The notes beneath the pieces are model-generated. The model saw only the letters and a list, made by a program, of their open reading frames with translations, was not told the DNA's origin and did not search any database. 64,000 nucleotides of DNA. It comes from Liolophura sinensis. Taxonomy: Eukaryota; Mollusca; Polyplacophora; Chitonida; Chitonidae. Positions 11,070 to 22,760 of the stretch are shown here, piece after piece. The stretch covers positions 16,091,764 to 16,155,763 of the forward strand of contig NC_088306.1 in assembly GCF_032854445.1 (NCBI RefSeq), read 5' to 3'. The translations under genes and the position numbers were made by a program. Positions within the stretch are counted from its first letter, which is position 1, and every line of letters starts with the position of its first letter.

Positions 11070-14000
11070 CCTATGTTTAATTCATTGTATTCATTAATTC
11101 ATTGTAAACTGTCTTTTATTTAACTAAGAGCCAGTTTGATAAAACTTTTACCTTCTTGTACCTAGAGCTCCGAGGCAAACTATTTTTAGCGGCTTAAAAA
11201 AGACACACTCTCACACACGCGCACGTTTATGCAGTAGATATGAAGTACCTATATCCATTATGCACAGGTTAAAAGTCACATCTGTTGTATTTTACGCTGG
11301 TGTTTTACGCCGTACTCAATAATATTTCACTTATACAACGCCGGCCAGCATTATGTAGTGGAGAAACGACGACCACAATTGGTTCTTGAAAAGCGGGAGC
11401 GCCGCGTCGATTCGTTTTCAAGAATCCGCTGTTCTCGTTTCCGGACTTAGACGTACACTAGCGGACACACAGCACAAGATCCAGACATAAATCTATTCAC
11501 TAGCTTGACAAAATTATTGTATTCTATTTAATACATAGCTGCGATGCCTTACACTTTTCCCATTGTTCTTCATGATGCTTTATTATTATACACATATGAA
11601 CACCCTAATGAATGCCAGTGTATGTTACTTTCACACGAGAATAGGTAAAGGAAGAACACTACGATTTCTGTTCACTCGTGTGTTTGGAACACTCAAAGAA
11701 TGAATCTGTTAAATTTAACAGAAAATCTGTTGCCTGAGTGATGCTAGAATGTATTCTGATTTTGTAACACAACATATTGTGTCCAATTCAACATAGTATC
11801 CTGTTACGCTATTAGAATAGTTATGTGTGTTATATTTAACGGAATATGTGTGTTATATTAAACGGAATATGTGTGTTATATTTTAACGGATATAATCTGC
11901 TGCAATAATAGATTATACATTCTGGCATCACTCAGATAACAAACTTTCTGTTAAATTTAACCAATTAATTCTCTGAGTGAAGGTTCAGAACACCTGAGAA
12001 GCGTTTGCCCAATAAATGCCTGTTCTGTACATAAGGTGTCCCACCAACGCCCACGAGGCTTTCGGACAGGTTACTCAGGATATAACTATACACGTAGAGG
12101 CGATAGTAGGAATACACACCGCTTTCCTGCTGTAACCCCACAGTGCATGTGCACTACCTGGTAGATCTGAGATATGTTTCATTCTTCCCAGCTTAGCTTT
12201 CTGAAATAATGTGGAAGTTAAACTAGAAACATGACCAACCGATCTCAGAGTTAACTACCTGAGTGTTTTGTGAACACACATTCACTGTATAGTGTAACGT
12301 GCTTACTGGACCGCCTCTACAAGAACAAAATAGACCGGCGATCGAGCCAGCTTTGTCATTTACCATTACATTTCAAGTTTCTTACTGGACAATACAGCCA
12401 TCACTTATAAGCTGTTCTTGTGGATTCGTGACAGTCCGCACGCCATTTAGCCCGTTTTGTAGTCGCCCCATGGCCAGTTTTGTATAAGCCCACATAGCTG
12501 ATATTATTGTTAGCATGACTGAGATTGAAGTTTCTAATAATGCATGAGAGATTGTCCGGTACGTGGCGAGGGTTGGCGGATTGCACCGAGCATTTTGGCT
12601 TCCTCCACCGATAAACCTGGACCGCTTCGGTGGCCTGATGCATAGTTAGAGCGTCCACCTCGAAGTAGGGAGACCTGGGATCAAAACCGGCTCGGGTCAA
12701 ACCAAAGGCTTGGTATTAGTTGTTGCCTCTTAGCGCTTATCGCTGATAGATTGGAGCAAGGAAACAGGTCTGGTTGGCCCGGTGGCACTATAACGTCACT
12801 GGATAGGTGCCTGGTGATTTCGGTATGATATTTCAGCGGCGGCAGCACTTTGGCGGCATGGACTCGCCCTACCACCAGAAGGTTTAATATACATGTACAC
12901 ACACTTAATGACTCCTCGTCGTCATATGATTGAGAAATCGTTAAGTACGACCCTCAACACCAAGTATACCTACATACATGTATACATACGTACACACATA
13001 CATACAGTCCAATAAAACTAACCACTGAGCAATCCTGTACTGAGCCACCGGCCCCGATAACACATGCAGTTGGTAGAGCGTTCGCTTCGGGAGTGGGAGA
13101 TCCAGGATCAATCCTGGGTCGAGACACACCTCAGACCTTAAATAGAGGAAGTGGGAAGTTCCTCGCTTGGCGTTCAGCATGAAGGAGATAGTGCAACGAC
13201 TGGTTGACCCGTATCAGTATAATGGCTCGGGCGGGGCGGGTTACTTGCCTTCGGTAAGCCATCTCAGTGAAGCAGCACTAGACAGAAGAGCGGTGGAAAT
13301 CTGTCCTGCAACAAATAGGCACTTTACATTTGTTCGTCGTCATATGACTGAAAAATTGTTAAGTACCACGTTAAACCCCAAGCACTCACTCACTCTGTAT
13401 TGAGCCAGATTGCTCTCACATTCCAGCAGCGACTTTTTTCCATGGTTAAAGCAGGGATGAATATCATTAGTCGAAATTTTTGTGTTACACATGACAGATT
13501 TATTCTGTTATTCCAATTTTCTAGCTTTGTTGGAGTACACCAAATAAATAAATGAATTGAAATGGTTTCAATGCTTTTTAATCAATTTAAACTACAGCAA
13601 TTTTAGTATCGGTACATCGTTTGATTTCAGGACTGGCGATTATTTTTAACTCAACAGTGTATATTTTTTATTTAACTGGTGTTTTACGCCGTACTCAAGA
13701 AAATTTCACGTATACGACAGCGGTTAACATTAAGGTGGGAGGAAACCGGACAGAGCCCAGGGAAAACCCACGATCATCCGCAGGTTGCTGCAACACCTTT
13801 CCAAGTACGGCCGGAGAAGAAGCCAGCATGAGTTGAACTTGAACTCACAACGACCGCATTGGTGACAGGCTGCTGGGTGACTGCGCCGCGTTGGCATACT
13901 AACCACGTCTGTGTCGGAGGCCGCAAATTTCACAATGTTGATATGATACTTTTAGTGGCATGATATTCCTTATTTTTTTTCTTTTTTGTTTTTTTTTTTG

Positions 14001-15851
14001 TTGCTTTACCTACTATTTATTGCCCCCAGCTGTTATCTTCCAGCTACTATATTGCGCGCAGCTTTAATTTTCTATCTACTATATTGCGCCCAGCTGTTAT
14101 TTCCGAGCTGTTATTTTGCAAGTACCATTTATTGTCCTCAGCAGTTATTTTCCAATTGCCATATATTGTGCCAAGTTGTTATTTCCTAAATAACGTTTAT
14201 TGCTGCCAGTGGTTATTTTCAACAATATTTTATATTTCTGCCAGCCATTATTTTTCAGCTAAGGCTATTGCTTCCAACTGGTTAGTGGAAAGTTTGGCAT
14301 TGACCAGTTTTTCTCTGTCTTCAACTGTTTTGCTTTATTGTTTTCAGCTTCCATGATGAACATTTTTTTGCAAGTGGGTTTGTATCGAAGTCTGGGCATC
14401 TTCGTTGTGAACTTGATAGAGATATATGACGCCCCGACGGCCAAGGTGTCTTTAATCTTCACTTGTGTCGCAATAGGATTCGGGGCAACATGTGAGTCTG
14501 TGTACAGCCTAAAAGGATGATGTCGATGCGCAAATGTGATATTAGCAGTTTTGCAGTGCTTTCAAGTGTAAAGGATAAGGCAGGTGTCTACGCTCAAAAT
14601 TTAGTACTAGAAGTCCTACTCAATAAGTGGTATATATACAGAAGTCTACGCTTAAGTAGCAGTATTCCTACACTACCTCGTCGTGTAGAGATATAGTGTA
14701 GGCAGATGTCTACGTTTACATGTAGTATTATAGTATATTTTTTCAGAGAGTCGCCTAAATTTAGCTGTATGTAAAGTCAGTCATACTCACTACCAAAATT
14801 GCCTTCAATCAGTGACACGTAACAACACAAGCTCTACACATGGATATGTGTGAAGTTCATAATCTTGCTAGGAAAATTAAGTTAGAACACTTTTTCTAAT
14901 TCATAATGTTAAAATCCATATGCTCTGTTTCGACGGCAAGAACCAATTGCCTCGGGTGGCGTCATAATTATTCAGATACTAGTCGCGTGCTGGGTATTGG
15001 GCGGAGTTCAACGTGTATTAAAGGAGGGTGACACAAGTTACATAAACTGCTGTCGACTTTACTGTAAACCCTGTTTCTGACACTGCCATATTTGAAATCG
15101 TTCGCACGTTTTAATATAATATAACCTTAATAAATGAATTTTACTTTATCGGCTGTAGTATATGATCTCAAGGCAGTATAATTTTAGAAATGGATATTGG
15201 GATATTAAAGCGATGTAGTTATTCCGAGAGAGAGTAGTGTAGGCTGTGTTATTGCGTGGAGTTTGTGCTAACCGCTTGTTGGTTCAGCCATTGTAAAACA
15301 AATTACACTCCACGCCCATTGTCCAGTAGCAACTTGTGTTTTAATAATTATGACGTCACCCGAGACAATGCGTTGTTAGTGTCGAAACTAAGCTTATGGA
15401 GTTTAACATTATGAATTAGAAAAAGTATTCTAACTGCAATTTCTTTGTCATAACATGAACGTCCAAAATATCAATGTGTGGAGCATGGCTTGTTACGTGA
15501 CGCTGGCTAAAAGCAAAATTGTCAGCGAGTATGAGTGATTTTACAGACAGCTGAATATAGGCGACTCTCTAAAAGAAGTAGACTATAGCAGTCCTACACT
15601 ACTTCATTCTGAAAAGAAGCGGTGTAGGTAGATATATTTACTCAAATGTAGTAGTAATCGCAGCCCTGTACTATAAACAAAGGTGTGAACATAACTAAGC
15701 AGAGACTAAAGTCTCCAACAGATAGGACCTGAGTTTGGAATTATAAATGGAGCTCGATATAACTGATCGTAAAAAATAAGAAATTAAGTTATTACTACAG
15801 TAATTTGTACCATAATAGTTACATTTATTTATTTATTTATTTATATATTTT

Positions 15852-15898
<47 letters not shown>

Positions 15899-18800
15899 TT
15901 TGATTGGTATTTTACAGTGTACTTAAAAGTATTTCACTTCATACGACGGCGGCCAGAATCCATGGTTATTGCCCGTCTTCTTCTCCCCATTATGCTGGCC
16001 TCCAAACAAATAAATATAACACAGTAGTCACATAACCATTAGGCTAATGTATTCAGCACAACAATAGTAGGTCGTGCTTGTAGCGTTTCTAAGAAGAGAA
16101 AAATATAAACACTTTTGAAAAAAAGTAAATTACGCTGCTACTGTAGCTACTTGTTTTAACTTTCCCGCCTTTTAGGTCACGGGTGCGGATCTACTTGTCA
16201 CTGGTTTAACCAGACAGCTGGCAGGATGAGGGGGTTCCTATGGGATTTTTATTAATCAGTTATAATATCAATCAAATAAAGTAATTAATAAATAATTTAT
16301 AGCTTTGATGTATTGATGATTAAGAAATAATTACTTTATTTGAAACTGATTACACATTTCTTCCCGCCAGCTATTCTCTTCATCTGTGGTTTTGGAGATA
16401 TATTCCACGAGAGGGCACTGGTCGCTGCTGCCACTTTTCTGGCCTTCGTTGGACACATAGTGACATTCTTCAGCACCAGAATTGAACACATCTATGCAAT
16501 GGGATTTTGTACAGGTAAGAATAACTCAAAACCCATTGTATCTGTTCACGTGATGAATGGCGTTTTTATATGCTTTCATCGTTGCCACAAAGAAATGAAT
16601 ACATGCTCTCTTCAAATGAGCACTAGAATGGAGCTTTGGATGAATGAAGGAGCCTCGCATATGCGGTCGCTGTGAGTTCAAGCCCAGTTCATGCTAGATT
16701 CCTTTCCGGCTGTTGACTGAAAGGTCTGATAAAAACCTGTGGATGGCCTTAGGATTCCCGCGGGCTCTGCTCGGTTTCTTCCCACCATAATGTTGACCGC
16801 CGTCATATAATCGGTGAATCATATAGTCGTCGTATAAGCAGAATATTCTTGACTACAGCGTAAAACACCAATCAGATAAAACAAAAAAAAAATAAATAAA
16901 TAAATAAAACATTGGCAATATTTCAGTTGTATCGTGACGAGGTAAGGTTATGAAACCAACCTAGAATTACCAGTCAGTCGCCATGCTTTTGTACCATATT
17001 GTACAGTTCAGACAGGCATGTGGCATATCTAGTTTTGAGAACACTGCATGTAACAGTTTAGTGTTGGCCATTTAGTTTGGTTTATTCTGTGTAACCATTG
17101 CCACGATATGGCTGAAATATTGCCATATTTGTCTCAGCTAAGCCCGCGGACTAGACAGCTTCACCAGCTATTCTCCACGAAGTGGGCAATTTAGAACAGA
17201 ACTTTTTTAAGGAAAGGAACTGCTTGATTTATCTGAAAGTTGAAAATTTCTAATATGTTGTCCAAAATGTGTATTAACAATAATTCCATGGTTTTAATTT
17301 TGGCACACAGGAGCAGCTATACAGATTGCAATGGCATGCGGTCTGAGCTTAGCTGGCCGGTATTATGATAAAAGACGGACTGTTGCCAGCGGGATCGTCA
17401 TGGGTGGTGTTAGCTTGGGTGTTTTGGTATTTCCCCCTGTCCTACAATGGCTGCTGGACGAATATACTTACAGAGGAACTGCTTTGATATCCGCCGGCTT
17501 GAATCTGAATTCGCTGGTGTGTTGTTCTCTAATGATGCCTGCCCCAAGAGACGTGGGACCACAAAAGGTTTCGCCAGAACAAAATGATTGCGGTCTCCGG
17601 CCTGCTGCTGGACTTTCTAAGTTCAAGGATAAGACGACAGAAAGCGATCTTCCGACAACTGCCACTGTCAGTGTCTTAGATCTTAAACCTAACCACGATA
17701 CAGCCCAAAGTTTTGCCGCAAATGCTCATTCGAATCCCGCCTTTGTTACTGAAATGGAAGACTTTGTCTCAGAATCCCAAAGGGAAGTAACTCAAATTTC
17801 ACGGAAAGAAAACACAAGCGAAGATCGCCGATCTGAAGGCTGTTTTGAAGTGTTTGTAATAGCTGTGAGGCGATTTTCCCTCAAAGACACCACAGATAGA
17901 CCTGCTAATGTATCTGTTTGGAAAACCTTGTTCCCCAGCGTATCTCTGCTAAAAAGTCCTGCCCTACTGTTTTTCCAAATCTTTGTTTTTTGCTCAACTT
18001 TGTGCAGCGAATGCGTGGTGCAGTTTTATCCCGCCTTCACCAGAGAACTGGGGATGTCAGAATACCAGTCCGCCTTTCTATTGTCCATGGCCGGAGTTGG
18101 GGATTTGCTAAGCCGTGTTGGGTTAGGCTTGTTAGGTGATTACAACTTCATAGCACGCTACAAACTCGTCATGATTCCACAGTTTATTCTGGGCACGACT
18201 TGCTTCCTTTCTAGATTCGCCACAGAATTCTGGTCGCAGGGTATCTTCGCGGTCATCATTGGTCTGACGTATGGTACCGGCTACGCTTTTAGAGCCGTTA
18301 TATTGATTGATTTTTTTGGTCTACAGAAATTGAACAGATTACTGGGTATGAGTAATTTTGTGACCGGCCTTGGATTTGCTGCCGGGAGTCCGTTAATGGG
18401 TAAGTTAATTTCTCCTAATTAAGAAATGGACCCAGTTCCGATTCAGAATCTTTCTGTATCCATTTTCTATCAACGGCATTGTCTGTGGTATACAATAGCT
18501 TAACAACTTCGGCTTTTAACCTGTAGCCTTTCTAAAGTGCTGCTCCACTTCCAAGAGAAATTAGATGGAAATATTAAATGATGGCGAAGGAAATTCGAGA
18601 AGAGAGCTAGCAAAATGGTTTAAAAGGTTTTTCAGGAATAATGCTATTTAACCTCTATAATCAAAGAGGCCTCAAAAATGAAATCTTCGATAAATTCCAT
18701 AAAGTTTGCCTCAAGTGACGTGATAATAATTCTTATGTGTCGTAGAATGACGTCAAAATTCGGCGTGATTTGTAGCTTTACGTCAGCGATGGAAGACGCC

Positions 18801-19487
18801 AAGGGCCAGTTGTTCAATAGTGTATTAAAGTAAAGCCAGTGTTAAATGTTAACATCAGTCTTGTTCTAATACAGATCGACTTGGACATTAGACCACATTG
18901 AAGTCAATATAAGTCTTAACAGCTAATACACACTTGAACAATTAAGCCCAGGGTTCTGCTTTACGGCAAATTGCGCCTCTTCACCTATAGTGAAGAGATT
19001 GCTCACCATTGTAAATGTGCTTGTCGTAGGACTGCAATTGCTTTGTAAAACGTGCCCAAGTGTTATTGCGTGATTTCACGTCAGACAGAAGTTGAGTTAA
19101 CAAAAAACGTTTATTTCTGAACTATCCCCGGAATTTACAATATCCATTTTAACGCATCGCCTTTTTTAACAATTCAGCTTATCTAGTTGCTCATTATATT
19201 AAGACGCAAAGGTTTTACCACTGGAGTATCTTTTTTATAACAGGGATGAAAAGAGTAATAATTAGTTAGAAAAAAAACCCAGTGTTTCACCGATTGTTGT
19301 TTGTCAAGCTGTGTATTCATATACATTGTTTTTGATTTCAGGAAATTTGCGAGACTTAACTGGGGACTATAAAGTGCCTTTTCAAACACTAGGGGCGTTT
19401 CTCTTCTCTGGCGGCTTGAGTATACTGGTGGCTGGAGCTTGCATATGGCGTCAGAGACGAAGTCGATGCCAATATGATTTGGAATAG
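10477..19487 (+). CDS. Gene A: monocarboxylate transporter-like (SLC16/MCT) MFS protein, 552 aa, intact
   Basis: Coding exons are 10477-10612, 14348-14491, 16371-16514, 17311-18399 and 19342-19487. Together they make 1659 nt, or 552 residues plus TAG, with GT-AG junctions and all introns in phase 1. The start is the ATG of MSKTS, because paralogs B and D start at the same place. The MCT N-terminal signature appears as PDTGSAWIV (residues 35-43), and helix 1 carries R59 where MCT1 has its helix 1 lysine. Exon 4 has the second MCT signature GRYYDKRRTVASG (157-169), helices 4-6, a polar loop of about 120 residues, then helices 7-11. Helix 8 keeps the Asp/Arg pair (D406, R410 in GDLLSR). Exon 5 encodes LRDLTGDY and the last helix, then a basic tail. 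MCTs are plasma-membrane carriers of monocarboxylates or related solutes, often with protons; the substrate here is unknown. Closest relative in the window is gene D. A SINE lies about 120 bp past the stop. Confidence 0.9.
10803..10994. repeat. 33-bp perfect inverted repeat flanking a TA microsatellite
   Basis: Arms around 10803-10836 and 10962-10994 share a 33-bp core that includes CATATTTCTTGAAAATAACA and its complement. A (TA)n run at 10838-10862 lies just inside the left arm. It lies in gene A intron 1. Confidence 0.75.
11022..11067. repeat. TA microsatellite
   Basis: About 23 uninterrupted TA dinucleotides in gene A intron 1. Confidence 0.9.
11296..11368 (-). mobile_element. SINE-A fragment
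   Basis: Only the 3'-end region, TGGTGTTTTACGCCGTACTC to CGGCCAGCATTATG, is present. Confidence 0.8.
11690..11985. mobile_element. MITE M1, copy 2
   Basis: Terminal arms CACTCAAAGAATGAATCTG and CAATTAATTCTCTGAGTG are inverted, with the GAGTGATGCTAGAATG block and its complement inside. The centre repeats a GTGTGTTATATTTAACGG unit three times. Orientation is opposite to copy 1. It lies in gene A intron 1. Confidence 0.8.
12611..12965 (+). mobile_element. SINE-C, near full length
   Basis: tRNA-like head with A-box-like TAGTTAGAGCGTCC and B-box-like GGGATCAAAACC; body with GGAGCAAGGAAACAGG and GGTATGATATTTCAGCGGC; 3' end TCGTCGTCATATGATTGAG, related to SINE-B. It lies in gene A intron 1. Confidence 0.75.
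13048..13402 (+). mobile_element. SINE-B, near full length
   Basis: tRNA-like head GCAGTTGGTAGAGCGTTCGC and GGATCAATCCTGGGTCGA; body CTTGGCGTTCAGCATGAAGG and AGTGAAGCAGCACTAGA; tail CATATGACTGAAAAATTGTT, ending CCCCAAGCACTCACTCACT. Confidence 0.88.
13663..13924 (-). mobile_element. SINE-A, near full length
   Basis: The tail is at the left (TTTATTTAACTGGTGTTTTA) and the altered head at the right (GTGTCGGAGGCCGC). Gene A intron 1. Confidence 0.88.
14724..15602. mobile_element. Fold-back element FB1, copy 2, uninterrupted
   Basis: Inverted arms of about 270-290 bp (14724-14995 and 15310-15602) both carry the AGAGAGTCGCCTA end, CACGTAACAACACAAGC / GGCTTGTTACGTGACGC and the CATAATG core. The 315-bp centre has no ORF of note. 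It sits in gene A intron 2. Confidence 0.75.
15823..15985 (-). mobile_element. SINE-A fragment with an expanded (TTTA)n tail
   Basis: The tail expanded to about 80 bp of TTTA, followed by TTGATTGGTATTTTACAGTG and CGACGGCGGCCAG. It breaks off after that. Gene A intron 2. Confidence 0.82.
16647..16908 (+). mobile_element. SINE-A, 5'-truncated
   Basis: It runs from GGAGCCTCGCATATGCGGTC to the CACCAATCAGATAAAAC tail and has a 20-30 bp internal duplication of the CGTATAA region. Gene A intron 3. Confidence 0.87.
18400..19341. other. Gene A intron 4, without minisatellite
   Basis: 942 bp of unique-looking sequence. Unlike introns 4 of B, C and D, it contains no 50-bp tandem repeat. Confidence 0.6.
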
Positions 19488-19606
19488 ATATATATCTACA
19501 CGGCTGTACTTTATCCACAATGTAATTGGAATATTGGCCAATTGCACAACCATTGCTGTAATAGCCTTTATTATATGGATATGCTGGCCTCTCTCTTTCC
19601 CGTTGT

Positions 19607-19745
19607 ACCTGGGAAGGTTTTCCTTCAACCTGCGAATGGTTGTGGGCTTTCCCGGTTTCTCCCCGCCATATTGTTTGCTGTCGTCGTATAAGCAGGATAT
19701 TCTTTAGTACAGCGTAAAACACCAATTAAATAAAATAATAAATAA
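19607..19745 (+). mobile_element. SINE-A, 3' half, in the likely 3' UTR of gene A
   Basis: From TTCCTTCAACCTGCGAATGG to CACCAATTAAATAAAATAAT. Its AATAAA at the end lies about 250 bp past the stop codon and could serve as a poly(A) signal (inference). Confidence 0.85.
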
Positions 19746-21650
19746 AATACAGGGAATGATAAGTGTTCTGGGATTTACAAATTTTGTTAATAAAGGATTG
19801 CTTAAGGAAGCAGCAGACATCGATGAAAAAATTATTAACTGACTGATTAACTGTAAACACGGCATAACGGTAGAAGTTTTTCGGAAATTAACCATAGGCT
19901 GAACAGTTTATTTGATAAGTTTTCACCATTAATTTAAGTTGATGTAGTTGTACATATAGACTAGGTACTGTATGAATACTTAAATAAACCCGAGTAACAT
20001 TCCCCAAAAGGTATTATTTAAGTCTGCATTTGAAAGGTGACCTTGAAATAACTCATCTTAGCAAATGAACAAAATAATAATAGATAGATGAATGCTGTGA
20101 AGATTGAAGAATTATAGAATGAGGAATTATAAGGTTAAAATATCGCTTAAGTTCTGTATGAATTTGAATTACCATTTTGAGTTTTGTGGCAGTTGTATAT
20201 GTTCTTTTGTTAAACTCTTCAGACTTGAATATATCTGCCATACCTAAAATTCATCTTAGACCAGGCATAGCCTGGACTTTGCCTGTCACACCAGCCAGTG
20301 AAAATCGATTCTGTATCCCTTTAAGCCAGCTGACCCTTCCAGTACTGTCGCGATCAATCAAGTTCAAAGCACCACATGAAAAGTGCTTTTAAAAACCTTT
20401 GTTGACCTCAAGGTTGATTACCAACTGATGATTTGTTAACATGTTAACACCCTGTCTGAAGCTTCATGAGCTAGGCCACGCAGCCTCATTATCTAAGCCT
20501 ACAGATGTGCGGGTCTGAATAAGAGGTTCATTTCCTTGCCGTGTTTGCCTCAAGTGTCATTCCAGTAGCTTCCCTTACAAAAAAAATAAAAAACGACCAT
20601 ATAAATTTTTAATCTTATCTTACAGTGTTTCCTGTCTCTCAATGGTTGTACTCAGACGTCGATATTTCATTTGTTTTAAAAAACAGTTTTGTTAAGTTAT
20701 CGATGTTGGATCATTTCTTCGCTGTTCATTTCAGCTATAGTTTATTTCTTACGACCTTAATAAGGGTCAAAGCTTTAACATATATGTTTGTTATAAGGGT
20801 ACCACTATAGGAGAGTAAAGATGAGTAACAACTGACTTTTTCAACTTTCAGATCAGCGATAAGCCTTACACAAGATCAAGCAAAGAAACACAAAGACGCT
20901 AGAAAAAGTTTAGTACATATATTTGAAAAAAACTAGACAAATAATACAACTGACAATGGTATACCAAACAATAGAAATAATTACAAAAAATCTCTTACTA
21001 ATGACAACGTCCAAATCCGGATGGGATATTCCGGCTTACACAGGCGAGTCAGTCCACATCAAAATATAGTTCACAGTTAGGAGGAATTCTCCAATCGAAG
21101 GATGATAATCTGACAGAGGCACGCCACGCCGAAGGTGGTTGGTCCGCTACTGCCTGTGAGGGGGTAACTCCTCAGGGCGGACGGGTTGACAGTAGCGTCC
21201 GTGATGCAGACCTGTCGACGTATGTTTCACCCCTCGGAAATATACACAAAGTCACTTCCACGAAAAACTGGAATAAAATGTGCATAATCGCACAAAGAGA
21301 CAATGAACGATACAAGCTCAAAAAAAAACGTCTCCCAAAAAATAGCAAGTGGCGAAACGCAAGCTCACAAAGTGATGCATACAGAAAATGGAGTATAAAT
21401 GGCGGTAAAACCCAAACCCGGTAAAATCCTACACAATGAATGACAGCAATACGACTGGTCTAAAGTGGACTTGAGTGAATGACTGCCAGCTTTGAAGGAA
21501 ATGTGCTTTGAAGGAAACAGATTCCATGTCAGAATATGAATGTTTCGGTTGGAATTTCAAAAACGCATTCCACAACCAAATCACAAACATCAAAAAAAAA
21601 GAAGAAATTACCAAGAGCAAGAAAAAACCCAACAACGTCCTCCCGTTTAG

Positions 21651-21652
<2 letters not shown>
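19746..21652. other. Intergenic stretch A-B, no gene seen
   Basis: About 1.9 kb without convincing ORF, SINE or tandem array. A locally GC-richer patch is at 21110-21240 (AACTCCTCAGGGCGGACGGG). Confidence 0.5.
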
Positions 21653-21653
<1 letters not shown>

Positions 21654-21735
<82 letters not shown>

Positions 21736-21762
21736 TATATAGATATATAGATATATATATAT
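21654..21762. repeat. TA microsatellite
   Basis: About 80 bp of pure TA grading into TATAGA units. Confidence 0.92.
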
Positions 21763-21829
21763 CACTTTAAAATCAACGCAATATATCAACGCAATATTTA
21801 TATATATATACAATCCTTAGTCTTTGCCA

Positions 21830-21927
21830 GTACATGGAAAGGTCTGCCAGCAACCTATACTGTACTGGGTATTCCTCAGGCTCTGCCTTGTTTCCACCAC
21901 CAGAATGCTGGCCGCCGTTGTATATAC
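21830..21927 (+). mobile_element. SINE-A fragment
   Basis: From CATGGAAAGGTCTGCCAGCA to GAATGCTGGCCGCCGTTGTA; the 3' tail is missing because the LINE scrap follows. Confidence 0.8.
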
Positions 21928-22020
21928 ATTATTGGCCAGTCCACTTTTTCTCTGACAAGCACTGGTGCAGGTGTTCCACAGGGCTCTGTCCTTGGGCCGT
22001 TTCTTTTTCTGGTATATTTA
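21928..22020 (+). mobile_element. Fragment of a non-LTR retrotransposon reverse transcriptase
   Basis: One frame (codons from 21961) reads GVPQGSVLGPFLFL, the strongly conserved reverse transcriptase motif of LINE elements, preceded by a typical S-F-x-x-x-TG stretch. Only about 30 codons survive, wedged between two SINE-A pieces. Family cannot be assigned. Confidence 0.75.
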
Positions 22021-22135
22021 TTTATTTGATTGATGTTTTAAGCCGCACTTATACGATTGCCGCCAGCCAGGTGGGATGAAATCGGGGAAAGCTACGACTA
22101 TCCGTACTTTGCTGGCTGACTTTCCCTCGTACGCC
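22017..22135 (-). mobile_element. SINE-A 3' half, inverted
   Basis: TTTATTTGATTGATGTTTTA to TGACTTTCCCTCGTACG. It abuts a plus-oriented copy. Confidence 0.82.
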
Positions 22136-22345
22136 TAGCGCAATGACGAAGGCACCTCTCAAAAATGTGGTCGCTCTGAGTTCAAGTCCAGCTCATGCTG
22201 GACTCTCCGGGTGTACGTGGGAAGGTCTGACAGGAATCTTCAAATGATCGTGGTGTTTTCTCGAGCTCTACCCGGTTCCCATGCACAATAATAGTGGCAG
22301 CCGTCGCATAAGTGAAATATTCTTGAGTACGGCGTAAAACATAGA
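22136..22345 (+). mobile_element. SINE-A, 5'-truncated, abutting an inverted copy
   Basis: Begins CTAGCGCAATGACGAAGGCA and includes GAGTTCAAGTCCAGCTCATG; ends GAGTACGGCGTAAAACA. Confidence 0.85.
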
Positions 22346-22445
22346 CACATTATCGAATCCTACAAACGGCGTCGAATGCATCAACTGAGTAAATCTCTCT
22401 TTGTTGGATTGTGAATACAATTGTCACATTACTGAAGCAATTTCC

Positions 22446-22760
22446 GCATGAGGAGCAGTAGACCAGGGTCACACCTAAGACCTTAAATAAAGGAAGTTAT
22501 AACTTCTTCTCTTGGCGTTCAGCATGAAGGGAATAGTGCAACGACTGGTTGACCGGTATCAATATAATGGCTGGGGCGGGGCAGCTTACTTGCCTTTGGT
22601 AAGGCGTCTCAGTGAAGAAGCATTAGATAAAAGAGCGGTGGAAATCTGTCCTGCAACAAAGACCCACATTACATGCAGTTTAAGGATTCCTTCCTCGCCA
22701 TATGACTGAAAAATTGTTAAGTACAACGTTAAACCCCAAGCACTCACTCACTCACTCACT
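22446..22760 (+). mobile_element. SINE-B, missing part of the head
   Basis: GGGTCACACCTAAGACC, TTGGCGTTCAGCATGAAGG, CATATGACTGAAAAATTG, ending in (CACT)n. Confidence 0.87.

Noticed and set aside
13048-13120. Functional tRNA gene at the SINE-B head
   Set aside because: Same reasoning: promoter-like boxes belong to a dispersed SINE with a recurring body and tail.
18399-18422. Gene A ending at the stop just after exon 4 (363-codon ORF)
   Set aside because: A clean donor at 18400 and the conserved exon 5 at 19342 show that the stop is intronic; all paralogs share this junction.
19183-19725. 180-codon minus-strand ORF
   Set aside because: It lies antisense to gene A exon 5, whose coding frame, acceptor and stop are well supported by paralogs, and it also runs through a SINE.
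21508-21813. ORFs rich in YIYIYI
   Set aside because: Translation of a TA microsatellite.
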